Source of the DNA: Acanthopleura granulata
Lineage: Eukaryota > Mollusca > Polyplacophora > Chitonida > Chitonidae
Reading direction: 5' to 3'
Assembly: GCA_016165875.1 (NCBI GenBank)
Contig: JABBOT010000002.1
Location: 27,232,265-27,296,264, forward strand
Length of the DNA stretch: 64,000 nt
Part shown: positions 14,715-27,500 of the stretch, piece by piece
How the letters are laid out: every line of letters begins with the position of its first letter
How positions within the stretch are numbered: position 1 is the stretch's first letter
Translations under genes and position numbers: made by a program
Notes under the pieces: model-generated
The model's database searches: none
Told to the model about the DNA's origin: nothing
Seen by the model: only the letters and a program-made list of their open reading frames with translations

Positions 14715-15211
14715 CAATTGCCTTCTACATGTACCTAGGGTGTGCACGCACGCATACTGGGTAACGTTATACTATTTATTCCACATTTTTACAGCTTTAA
14801 AAATACAGTTTTGAAAGTAACTTTCAAGCTTTGAAGAGTGCAGCTTATAGAATTAAATCTACGTGTAGTGGAGAAGGGCAGGAATCGCCATAAACTCTCT
14901 GTGGAGTTAGGATTTTGTACACACTCGCTGTGAGGGCCACTCATTTTATTTTATTTTTTTCGCAACGCCCACATCTGCTGTGAGATATTTTTAAATCTTT
15001 AAAAACAGGCGTCTTTTTCAAATCTTTGAAAATAGTTCTCATTTTTACAGCTTTAATGATCATTTTCAAAGCTTTAAAATGATTTCTAAAGCTTTCAAAT
15101 TCATTATCAAATATGAAAATTCTAAACTATTTTGAAAGCTTTAAAAATACGGAATATATAGAACAACGGCAACCCATATCTGTGTGCCCACCCTAGGTAG
15201 AAGGCAAGTTG
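14715..15211. repeat. Inverted-repeat (MITE-like) element rich in AAAGCTTT
   Basis: The ends are imperfect inverted repeats of about 55 bases. The left end reads CAATTGCCTTCTAC..ACCTAGGGTG; the right end, reverse-complemented, reads CAACTTGCCTTCTACCTAGGGTG. Both continue inward with further similarity (GCAC..ATA.TGGGT). The interior repeats the motif AGCTTTAAAA or AAAGCTTT in both orientations at about eight places between 14790 and 15150. No open frame suggests a transposase, so this looks like a non-autonomous foldback or MITE. Confidence 0.65.
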
Positions 15212-15225
15212 TCTTCAACCCATAT

Positions 15226-15466
15226 GGGGGGTCTCCGTCGCCGAGGGAGTTAGCGCGCCAGCGCGACGTTATGACCCAGATGCCTCTCACCAGTGTGATC
15301 GTTGTGAGTTAAAGTCCAGTTCATGCTGGCTGCCACTCCGTCAGCAATCTGATGATTGTCGTGGGTATTCCCCGGGTTCTGCCCGGTTTACTCCCACTAT
15401 AACTGAATAAGTGAAATATTCTTGAGTACGACGAAAAATGCCAATCAAATTAATAAATAAATAAGG
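15226..15466 (+). mobile_element. SINE family 1, near full-length copy
   Basis: In plus orientation the element reads a tRNA-like head (GGTCTCCGTCGCCGAGGGAG, TTAGCGCGCCAGCGC), a B-box-like GTGAGTTAAAGTCCAG, a body with CCCCGGGTTCTGCCCGG, then GTGAAATATTCTTGAGTACG and an AATAAATAAATAA tail. It starts 14 bases after the inverted-repeat element. A second partial tail-like block (GTGAAAAATTCTTGAGTGTG) follows at 15571-15590. Confidence 0.85.
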
Positions 15467-17244
15467 CAATCCATATATCTGTATGTCACAAGGGGGAAAG
15501 TTCGTCACTAACGGGCCAAAGGTTGGTGGTAACTTCACCTCTGAATATGAGTGTCGCCTTATATTAATAAGTGAAAAATTCTTGAGTGTGGCGCTAAGTA
15601 AGAGCGCAATGTTAACAAAAAAAACGTTTGTTCAATCTTTCTTCCTCGAAAAAGTGGTGGGCGCCCAGTTGCTCGCATCAGACGTACGCCACTTAATTGA
15701 TGATGTCATGGATCTTGTTTAACCGGTAGTGGTATATAGTATGTGCAATAAAATCAAATCCAGCTTTATTTCCTGAATGAGTTCGATGGGTGGGGGTCGG
15801 GGCTCGGGCTTGCATGTCCTGTGCAAAAGGACATCGACCATCGAAATATGCCATATTATTTTACCACAATACCAGCCACAATAGGTAACTGTGATGTGTT
15901 TGACATGATGAGGGTGTAGAAGCCTTTGTAATCTGCTGATATTATATTTTTCTGTGGTAAAACTTGTATTGCAAATTTTCTTCTCTGAGGAGGCTCCACA
16001 GTGATAGGTATCCGCCATGGTCCGCACTTTCCTATCTCTGTAGTATACATGTGAAAAATATCATTACATGACACGTATTTATCTTTCGAGCCCCCATGCA
16101 AGCCTCCGCCATTTGCAATCATCCTTGCCTACAATTGGTTTGTGTACCAAGGACCAGAACTGGCGAAAACTCTTTCACTTATAATAAATCAGTGTCATTT
16201 CTTCAGTATTTCCGCAGTGATATATTCAAAGTTATTAAAAGTACTGGCACTGGCACGGACCGCTTAACATAACTTGGAGTCAATTTTGACAATTCTGCAT
16301 GACGTAAGATGTTGCATGAACTTCTAAGCAACATAAATGGAAACAAAAAGTGTCTGGAAGTCTGTCCTACAAATGTTTATTTCTGTTTTACGAATATTGT
16401 CAGCTTTACTCCCAAACCTCATATAAGTAGTGACATGCAATAGATCTTTGCTTAAGTGTGAGCACATATTTAATGGTGACTGAGATCTTCGATAGTTTAC
16501 TTTGACGCAATATAAAAGGCCACTGTATACGCCCTTATATAGTGTAATCTCGTAATAATTATTCCACAGTGGATATCAAGTGCTACCCATATTGTAACAA
16601 TTCTGCTGCATTGCAAAATATATAGGGGTAGAGATTACCCATTCTGTGTCCCTTTATGTCATAAACTTACTTCTAAACTATGCATTGGTGTAAATGGAAT
16701 ACTGTTTACAGATAAGCTAACATCTTCACCCGATGGAATTCACTTCGGATTGGCATAATATTATGCAAGATGTCTGACTCTCGCTGGTTCAGTGACCTAA
16801 GGTGCTTGTTTGTTGTGTAGATCACACAGTCCTGACCATTGAGGTCTCGTGTTCAAATTTAATGACTTCCAATCGGTCATGGCTTTACATCAGGGGATGT
16901 GTAAAGTATCTGGCTATGGTCGGTGCGTATATTCCCAGGGGCTTAACTCCCTGAAAAAAAAGATACATTTTTACACACTAACAATGCGAGACATCTCCTG
17001 CTACGTATATCCGGAAGACTATCCCTATTTTCTTTGAAATAAGTTCTTGAATTTGGGGATTGCTCAAGCTTAAACAGGAAGTCCATGCTGGACCCCATAA
17101 GGTCAAGATAAGGCAGCAAAAAACAGGCATCATTATTGATCATGGACATTCCATTCAATTGCCGGTGAGTTAGATTATGCGCAACTCGTCAGACCTACAC
17201 ATAGTGTGAAACATATTGCACACTGGGCAGAGAGAACTCGGTTA

Positions 17245-17395
17245 TTGTTATCCATTATGTAATGATTGTTACACTAGGAGTAGCATTTGCTACCCGTTAT
17301 GTAATAACGTTACATTATGGGCAGCTACCCATAATATAATAATATTACATTACGAGTTGCCGGTAGTACCCGTAGTGTAATAATTGTTAAATTGC
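17245..17395. repeat. Tandem array of palindromic units
   Basis: Three imperfect units alternate GTAATAA.GTTACATTA with a small dyad around GTAGC..GCTACCC, GGGCAGCTACCC and GGTAGTACCC. Each unit can fold on itself. A similar but looser pattern occurs near 16545-16640. No gene or known element explains it. Confidence 0.5.
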
Positions 17396-18291
17396 GTGAT
17401 TTTACTGTACTATAGGCGTTTACAGACCAAGCATTCTCTGTAAAACTTAGCTGTGATGCCACTTCCCTGTTGCTTTAAAATTTACCTTCTTGAAAGAGCA
17501 TGTTGAAAGTTGTCATGTCACAAAACCTAAGTATAACGATGTTCGACCTTTGGCCTCTGTAGACGTAGTGGAGTAAGAAGTCTCTTATTTGGCATGCTGG
17601 GCCTTTTGTGTGGCTGTATAGGCCTACATTGTACACCCGGTGACGTTATGGGTATGTCCTGTTACTAACACCATCCGTTTTCACAGAAAGTGTAGGCTAC
17701 ATGTCCTCATATTCATCTGGTTGTGCCAATACAAATGCCACTATGTATACATTCAGTATTGTGGTCAATATTTATTGAAGGGTAACTTGTAGAAAATAAG
17801 TGTTTTTTCAAGCCTGTACCCTTGAAACCAGGAAAAACCGACATGGCACATGAACATCCGACATTATCACTCGCGTATACGGTATGACCAGTGGGGCATT
17901 AAGCCTGTCTGTGTATAAATATAGACATTATTTCGTGTAAGTGTGTGCCTGTACATCTGCGCGTGCTTCATGGGAATTTCCTGGTTTTGTTTAAGGTGGG
18001 TGAACAGTCATCACAAGAATCATGAACATGGTCTGCAGAGGGAAATAATAGGCCTGGCCAAACCTAATTAAAATATAGGCCCTATGTCAAAATGTGATGG
18101 CAGCTGAGAGACTTCAAATTATGCGGTGACAATATCTGATAGCGGAAGAGGGCAGAAAAAAGACCACTGATAGAAGGCGGACTTTGAGAAGCGATCAGAC
18201 AATAAGATCATGTGACTCGCCACTCAAAGGTTGTAAGAAACATCATTACGGGGTGAAATTTTGGATCACCAAAATAGTAGCCATCTGGATT

Positions 18292-18298
18292 TATATAG
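18292..18298 (+). promoter_or_regulatory. Possible TATA box of the AprA-like gene
   Basis: The string TATATAG lies about 50 bases before the chosen start codon and would allow a short 5' UTR. This is only positional evidence, and AT-rich strings like it are frequent here. Confidence 0.2.
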
Positions 18299-18348
18299 GG
18301 ATGAACGTTAATTTCGTCACTAGGACAACAGAAGACCACAAAGACATC

Positions 18349-18541
18349 ATGAGGATTTCTTACACCTCTTTAATCTTACTAGGTGTATGGCTGTCCTGTG
18401 TGTCGTGGACATTGTCCACACCGCTGGACGATTACGTCAACAAGCCCGACCCACACTACAGCTACAAGCTAATAGACACACACCGAGGACCCGACTACAC
18501 TCTCTATACATTAAACATGACTTCACAGAAATGGAAATCAG
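18349..18541 (+). CDS. AprA-like exon 1 (signal peptide and LDDYV block)
   Basis: This codes residues 1-64 plus one base of Glu65. The frame stays open upstream to 18184, and in-frame ATG codons at 18184 and 18301 would add 55 or 16 residues and bury the signal peptide. Donor is G|GTACGT, phase 1. Confidence 0.88.
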
Positions 18542-21500
18542 GTACGTCTATACAGTTATGTCAGTAATTGGAATTCCCACTTTCATGACCATTTATTTAT
18601 CTATATCGAGAAGGGATATATCATCAGTATAATATGCGCCAGACTTGTAAGCTCTATATCTAGCATGTATGACTGTTTGTTCAGTCGGAAATGACATTAT
18701 TGTTACAGATCTTAAGGAGGTTAAACATAGTTATCACACCATGGTAATATATACTGCATGTATTGTTGATAGCGGTCTTGTATATTCAAACATATTCACA
18801 ACCCTGTGATCCTAGTGTGCATGTTATATAGACGCACATGCATTCTGTGGGACATAATGTGTTTCATCTAAGGTTTACTACTCAAGTGACACATTCTTCA
18901 TGGTTCTGACTGGTTCATTGACTTTATATGGCTACTTAGCTAAGTTTTTGTTGTTGTTTCTCTAAATACTTACCGTTTTACTTAGGGCCTATGTGTGTTC
19001 TCAAAGTGCATTTTCGCAAGCCAGATGGAGTACAGTATTAATTAGCTACGTTTCGTTGTAGCATAGTCTATATAGACCTATGTTGTATTTTCATGACCGA
19101 TGTGTAGATATATATTTGTAAACTTCTTATACCATATAAACAGTCTATATGTGAAATAAAACACCGTTAGAGGTGAATGCCTATATAAAATATACATTAC
19201 TCATATCTAGGCGTCGAAACCGACATTCGTAAACCAGCCGTCAACCAAAATGAGCGTTCCGGGAGAAAAATCGCAAGACCAAAAACGACAAATAACACAA
19301 ACCCCCAATATGTCATATGTCTCGTTTGACTAATATGATAAAGAATGTGTGGCTCCTCCATGGATTCCGAAAAACAACAATGACCTATAGGTCTGACCAT
19401 ATACGTTGAATGATTTCTCTCTAAACATTTAAGTGTATGACACATAGGCACTGAGATGATATCTATACAGGCCTGGTTGCGTATTTAGAGATAAGCGTGC
19501 TGAGAAACGTCATCTTATTTACTTAACGCAACTCTGGGGAATGTTACTCTTAACACGTGGCATTGAGTTTAATGCATGTTTGGAGATATTACCAACCTTT
19601 AGCAAGTAACTCATGGGTGTAGATTAGTGATGACGGAGTTCCACAAGCGTCGTCGACTACTTACAGACATCATTTCCCTACCAACAATGAGAATATGGCA
19701 ACTACTAACTCTCTGACTAAGGCGGAGATTGAACCCGCACCTGCTGAGTGCCAGTATACAGTTAGGAGTGGCTCACTTGGTCACTCAACCATGCAGCCAT
19801 ATACATTTCTCTTTAAAAATAGGATACTGTTCCCATCACAATGACGACCCGGGTTTATCCAGACTGACTTTACCAATTTATGTATAAATCGTCATGCAAA
19901 TACCGGGAATGACCAGTACAAAAATCATAGCTTTGGTTCAACGGGTATACTCTATACTGGTCGACGGTTCACAGAGACCTCTTTTCATGCTTCACTAGTG
20001 CTTGTCACCTACAAACACGATTGTATCGGGAGATTGAATTACTTGATTAACAATTGAAAAAAGCAAAGTTAAGTTTAGACAGGACAAATCGTCAATCAGT
20101 CTGCAATCTGTCTAAAAATCAACCAACATATATGCATGTGTATATCAACCATTATATATCGATTATCGAATTACCTCAAGACATACCTTAAGTTACATAG
20201 GATTATAATCAAGCCATCGTTCAATCAGTCAACTAATTAGTCAAACTAACAAGCAATCGACAAACACATTGATTAATGAAGTAAGTATGCGATTCTTATC
20301 TGTTACAGAGGATGTTGTGACGCATCCAATATGGTGGCACTACTTGAGTGTGACGATACCTGACGAGGTTGAACTGACTGATACGGCTTTTCTCTTCATT
20401 GATGGAGGATCAAATCATGACAAGTCAGTACACACACATATATATATTGGTTAGAGCGTCCGTGTCAAGATCGGGAGATTCGTGATTAACGCCTTTTCGG
20501 GTCATACCGAAGAGTTTAAAAATGGGAGGCCTACTTTTTGCCGCGCTTTGTACTCAGGCAAGGAAACTGGACTGATCAGCCCAGTATCAGTATATAAGGT
20601 GATTGGGTGGAGTGTCGTTTTGGTGTTTTAGGTCCAGTGTCAGTATAATGTGACTGGGTGGGGTGTCGTTTTGGTACGTGTTTTAGGCATGATGTTCCAC
20701 TGGCGGCATGCAGCACTTTGCCAGCATGGACTCGCCACAAGGCTCCTCGCAGTCATATGACTGAAAACTTTCTAAATACGACAAAAACCCTAAGCACACA
20801 TACATACATATAATACATTCACGAAATAATTATGTTTTAAATCAAACAAAATATTGAACTGTTCACGTGAATTATTTTCCAAAATGATGACTTGTCCCTT
20901 TAAAAAAACTAGATGTTGGGCTTCAAGCAGATTGAGGTAAAATAGAGGTTTGAGAAGTGTAAATTTACACATATCAGATGAGATTTCCACATTTTGTTCA
21001 TCCAGGCTGTTCTATGAAATCCACTGTAATTGGTTCATGCATGTACTTCAAGCTCCGTTTGTTCCTTACCAAAATGTCTCAGTCGACACAGACGAGTATA
21101 GCTATTCTAGAATTACGTAATACGTCCACTATATAATGCTTTCATTTCAAAATCATTAGTCCCTATGGCGGTCAATAGGCTTACTCAGAGCCGTTGACAG
21201 TCGTGTGTTTTCCATGTCTATAACTGCTTGTAGGCCACCGAAACACACGGATAACTTTGTGTCGTTGATCACCATGTTTGCTGTGGGGACGAAGTCAATA
21301 GGTGCCAACCTCAAGATGATTCCCAATCAGCCGGTCGTGTTTAAGGTATGGCCACTAGTATCCTCGACGCAAAGAATACAGCAAATATACCCCCATAGCA
21401 TTTTGACCTCTTTGACTGCTGGGCATAGAGTTATTCCATCAACAGCGACTTTCTTTCTATGGCTGCTGTGAACCCTTTTGGAATTACTGACTATGTTACA

Positions 21501-24500
21501 TTTCTGCCCCAACTGAATACTTTGACCCTTTTGAAAGGATGATAACCATATATTGGCATCTATGTGATTTTTTGCATATTTTGTAGTTTCGAAAAAGACA
21601 AGGAAGCCTTTTCACTTTCAATGGTTTCATCAAAGGTTATTTCGAACCTGCGCTTTGTTTTTCAGAGGAAAATGTTGTGATTTTGTATTTCACCAACTGT
21701 GTAGACAGCTTTGAAGAGTAATGTGATCGAACAAGAACGCAGTGGTTGCAGCTGTTGCCCTAGCATGGTGGTTTACTAGCTATTTGTGTCCGAGAGCAGT
21801 GGTTCCCTCCTGACACTGTTTGGTTTCCTCCCCTCTTTCCTTTGACCACCGCCAGTTTACTCGTAAAAATATTCTTGAGTACGGCTGTAATAAATATAAC
21901 TGTTTTGACTGAAGTACGCCTTCACAATGTGGTACCTTATAGTCTGGTTTCTCCATGCGTGTTTGAATCCTGTAGAAAGACCCTACCCAAAAGTCTCGCT
22001 CCGAAGACTCGATCATAGCCTGGACGTGGAAGACGTTCATCGAAAACACTTCAGACCCTGAGATTCTTCTGAGAATGCCAATGACGAAGGTACGAGCTAA
22101 TTTTACTGATTCTGAAAGTGATCATCCGTTTTGGAGAAATCTTTATTCAGGTATTTTCTACTCTGTCAGTGATGTGTGAGGTGTATTGTAACCTAAGGGC
22201 GTTACAGGCAGTGGTTATTTGTGTGTAGCTGGTATATATATTGCATGTGTTCTCTTTTTTTCAAATGCGTAATTTCGTGTATTTACCAGCAAATATATTA
22301 GATAAATAATCCAAGAAAAAAGCTTATAAAATATCTAAAACGTGTGTTTTGTTTGACTTGATTAACCCGTGCATATTTTTATCACAACTGATTTACATGT
22401 GTGTTATGTTAAAAGGCGGCCGTGAGAGCCTTGGATACAATAACCGATTTCGCGGGGAAAACCGCTAACATCACACCCACAAAGTTCATGGTGGCTGGAG
22501 CATCCAAGGTAAATCATTGAGGCCTGATTCAACATAAGTTTATGTATACTTTAGTTGTATACCGATCATGTTTAATCAGACTGAAGATGGAGACACATGT
22601 CATATTCATCGGCCAATTTAGTTATTCAAATTTGAATAACTAAATTGGCCGATGAATATGACATGTGTCTCCATCTTCAGTCTGATTAAAGCCATGCCCC
22701 ATGTTGGTGCACTGTACATAGTGACAAACATGCATGTGGCGACCTCTGATGCCTGGTACATCATATCACTGACGAACGATCAACGCAACTTCTTTTCCTG
22801 GGTCTGTGTTCTTAAGAAGATGTTTTTACACAACGAACTGGGTTTTAATGCCATATAGATGTACTGTATATTGATATTTGATGGATGTCTCGAGAAATGA
22901 TTGTTATCTTACATTAAACCTGAGAAGAATGCAGTGCGCCAATGTATAGGAAATACAAGTGTAGACAGACATCAAACCATGCAGGCTCTGACAAGAGACC
23001 TGTTATATTGCCCTCACAGAAACTCCAGGAGGGAGGGACAGACATGGTCGTAATTTAACATGCTAAAATCAGCTTTCTTGAATACCCAGCCTGTATAAAC
23101 CGCCTATTTCAAGGTATACATGTATCCCGATTTTATTGCTGGCAAACAATTGGACGATAACACCACCATTGTTTATATTCACAAATATCGCACCAAATCA
23201 GGCACATGTTAATTACCTGTTGAAACGGTAAGTTCAGAGTATTTGCATTGCCGCGGTTTCTCTGTGATAATTAAAGATTCATGCAGTTGATTCCATGTAA
23301 CCGAAAAAACCCTTAAAACTATAAGTAAACGTGTTTCGGATATAGAGTTTAGTTTTGGCGCCATATACATGCATCTTTTGTCTTATATAGGTATTCTGTC
23401 GACACGCTGTCACATGGGCTATAAATAGCCATGATAAACAAAGGGACAAATCAGTATTAATATACCGTAAATAAAAATGGCGAAATTATACGACAAAAAG
23501 AGATGCCACTTATAGTTTTGTCGGTGAATTTGACATGGAAAATTTTGTTGGAAGGAACATCTTGTATTAACGCGTCCAAATGTTTCACGAGCAGGTGGGT
23601 AATAACTGTACTGCTAAACGTGGGTGTCTTATATTGGTACATGTATGACGCCCATCAATCGTGCCAAGAATACTCGGTTCTGAAAGCTTTACAAGACATA
23701 ACTCTTTCACGAAGAACATTGAAAGCAAACATACAAATTGGTATTTCAAAGGTATCGTTGTTTGTACTTGCCATGCTGGTTTTGTTTTTAGAGAGGATGG
23801 ACAACTTGGACTACAGGAGCAGTGGACAAAAGGGTGTTTGCCATCGCACCGATAGTTTTAGACGTTCTAAACTTCGTAAAGGTAACAAGATCTGCGCCTT
23901 TATATATACATCGCATGTATCTATACTTCTCACATGGAGCTTTTTCATCATTTGGAGGTATCAAGGCATACAGAAACCCTGACGACTACAGCTCATACGT
24001 GTAGGAGTTTCAAAGTCAGTCAAATAAGAGAAGCAGTAACATGCAGCGATTTAGTGCTGAAGTGAAATTTAAGGGTTTTGTAAATGAATGAAACACAATG
24101 ATATATACGCCATATGTTTTCCATTCAGAATCGAATGACAGGCGGAAGTATCGGGCATGTAACTTTACTGATGGGTCTAGTTTCAGTAACCGATTGTGTT
24201 AGCATCCTGGGATTATTTGAAATCTGTATTTATACAGCCCATGCAGATAATTATGAACATATGAATGCAGCGAGCGCCATTTCCATGATTAATACCACAG
24301 TATTTTCGACTAATCACCCAGCAGTGCTGAAATAAATGGCATGGGCCATACCTGATTACTGTCGCAGGTAAACAGATGAGGGTTGGCATGTCCTATCTAT
24401 ACCATAATGATTGTCACCCAGCCGTAAGTGTAGTCGAACTGCATTTATATTGGGGGCATAGCTATCGCCCTATAGTTTTAATACAGAAATGGTGATCTCT

Positions 24501-27500
24501 GTCTAACACGCTCTGTGTTGGATTGCAGTCAAATTTTGTTCTTAGTGTTGTTTGTTTTTCTCAATATCCCAATCGCAATGACTCCAAAATATTTTGACTC
24601 CTCAGCACCAGTATAGCGTGGAATTACAACCATCTTGTATGAATATATGTAGAGGTGACATGTCTGCGCCAGCTGGACAGGCAGCAATCATTTAAGCCTC
24701 TGAATATATACGCATGTCAGCAACGATGAATTATAATCAGAACTATCAGTAACCAGTTGATCATAACACCGCGGACACTCACCGAGCAACTGCCTGTCAC
24801 CTCTGGAACATCAACACCTGGACAATCAGACGTTTAGGCTAATAACAACCATACTTGGTCACACCGTCGTGGAAGTGTTCACTATCACATAAACACCTTG
24901 TCAAAGGCTCATGGTTTACTTTGGGCACATCAGTTTCCCGCCACCTTACCTTCTATTCTGGCTGCCATCGTTAAGTAAAAAATAAGTTTATTGGGTACCA
25001 ATGTACAACCTTCTGTTTGCTGCAATTCTAGCAATGGCTTCAGCCTGTGGTGGTATAAACTGTGTACATATTAACTGTTACCGAGATATTCTGAAAGGAA
25101 AACTATTCTAAAATAGTTCAAATTATTCTAAACTTCGTTGCAGAATCTTCATCACTTTTATCGAGCTTTAGGCGGTTGGACATTTGCTTTCAACAGCTAT
25201 TATGAGCTAAACTTCACCAACGATCTGGACAATCCACACACACAACTAATGGCAAATATTATTGACCCCATCTGTAAGTACACACATGAACACATAAAAG
25301 TATTTTTGTACTCGCATATATATATCTATACACAAATACTTCCTAACCCGACAACTTAACGTTAGAAATGGGTCGGTCAACGAGTTTCGTTTTGCTATGT
25401 AGGCATATTAAAGTTTCTTTATATTATTAATCATGTCGTGATCTTAAGGGGATATACGGGTAAATATTGAGGGCTGAATTTTCTCTGAATGGTGATAAAT
25501 GGCATATAGGCCTGTGATGTGTTTGAACCTTTATATACATATATATTCTCTCTAGCTTCCAATATAAACAGCACATTGCGAATAGCGTAAATAAAGAGTT
25601 ACAGTACATGACATCTGTTTTACGTTGAGTCGCATAACAGAAGTTCCATGCTGAAGTAGATATGCGGATTGTTGTAATGTATAAACACACTCATGACCTG
25701 TTTTGTCACCAAGCCTATAACCACCGATTGACAATGCCCAAGCTGGTCATCAGCACCGGAGGGGATGAGTTCTTCCTGCCTGACGACTCGCATTATTACT
25801 TCAGTCAGCTCAGTGAACCGAAATACATGCGGTAAGAAACCTTACAGTGTTACTGCATTGTTACTGTTACAATGCACTCAGCAGAATGTACTAATTTTAC
25901 TAGTTATGCGCTAGTCAAACACATTAACTATAGAAAAAGAGAGCAAGAACTAGTGTGCGTGTGTGTATATATATATATATGCTATGCATCTACCGTCCTA
26001 AACTCAATGAAAAAAACCATGAACTTTGTGTTTGATGCATTATAGGTTAAGCTTCTCTCATCTTTCCACAGAATTCTTCCCAATGCCGAACATTCCTGCG
26101 CCGGACACGAGATCAGTCTCTTTTTTACCCTGAGGGCTTTTTACTTATCCGTGGTTAAGGTAAGAATTTTGAAAGGAAGGACAGATATTTAGATTTTCTA
26201 GTTGAATATTTTCCAGTTCCATTTTCCGTCAAGAACTACGGCCTTAGTTGACCAAACTGTGCATTTGCCCCTGTAACCATACTTACCCTGGCTCACTGGT
26301 TTGTTGGGGGCTTCAGCCTGGCTAGGGCATATAGCAGTACCTCGAGGCAGTGAGGTGGTCACGAAATCGATAAAATAAACACACTATATGTGGCCACGGG
26401 GGACACCTATATGGTGTCATATGTGGCCGCTGGTGACACAAATGTAGTATGTTGTTAAAGCCTCTTATTATGTTCAGTTTCTGACTCATAAAGTGTAAGT
26501 TTAATACTTAAAACGTCAACACTAAAAAGAAAGATATATTTGTTTCCCACAAATTGACAACAACGATAACTTGACGCAAACTGTGTTTAAATTGAACAAC
26601 TACGACCACATGTCTACATGTGCGTAACTATGTAAAATTTGGATATTTTAATGACTTAAAATACAGTTTAAATTAAATTTATATATCGTGCATGAATGCA
26701 TTGACACGATTATTATATATTCCAGAAAGATACAGGCTTAGTAAAAATGTTGATGAAGTTGACAATATGTGGCCATTCTCATATACTTTGTTACCGCCTC
26801 ACTTCCTCGAGGTTCCCCGGCCTGGTGTCCGGTTGAATGATTATGACTTAACACCACATTAGCAATATATCAGCTATATCGTGGTGAGATCTGGTATCCG
26901 ACAAACAGCGGTAGGTTTCTTGGTTTGTTCGGTTTCCTGTATACTATGATACAAGTGATGTATTCTTTTTAATGTGAAATGTGGGGATTGTGTGTTTAGA
27001 GCCAGGTCGAACTGCATTTTATACAGTGTTCCAACGGAATTTCATGGAATACCAAACGTTATACGACACATTTATTACTGTGACTTAAAAAGGCCTAACA
27101 AAAGAGCATGGCGAGTGACACTCAAGCTGTAAAAAGTTGAAATTTATGCGGAGTCTTCTTTGAAAATTTTAGGGTTGGACATTCCCCAAGGTTTCTTGGA
27201 AGCGCGAAACGGTGAGTGCGAGATATATTAATATTATGCTAAAAGGTATTTGGTTACTATAGCAACCTTTCAGTGATTATGGTATACAAACTCGTTTTCC
27301 TCCTAGAAGCACTGAGCACTGACAGTATGACGGTTCTTGTACGTATCCATGTGCATACCGATTGTTGTTATACACATTTCCGACCAACTGATATTTTCAT
27401 ATTGCTGCTGTTATATTCATTCCTATACACTTTGCAAGCCCACGTTGATTTTGAGAACACGCATGCAGAACCAGTACAAATATTGTCACGTGAATACTTA

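Larger units (their letters stand above)
11918..18348. other. Intergenic stretch upstream of the AprA-like gene
   Basis: No coding exon is supported. At 14619 on the minus strand an ATG in good context (TCAACATGG) opens a frame of 80 codons that starts with MAPQEVKKKKK, but I found no splice donor or homology to support it. Around 14.0-15.5 kb the sequence is visibly richer in CG dinucleotides than the flanks. Repeat structures occupy 14715-15211, 15226-15466 and 17245-17395. tRNA-like fragments may occur near 12440-12580, 13575-13655 and 16785-16950, where short B-box-like strings such as GTGTTCAAAT are seen, but these are weak. Confidence 0.45.

Noticed and set aside
23503..23982. 159-codon open frame on the plus strand, the longest in the window
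   Set aside because: It covers the true AprA-like exon 6 in another frame and shows no family. Exon 6 reads [15 protein letters not shown] in the frame fixed by its neighbours.
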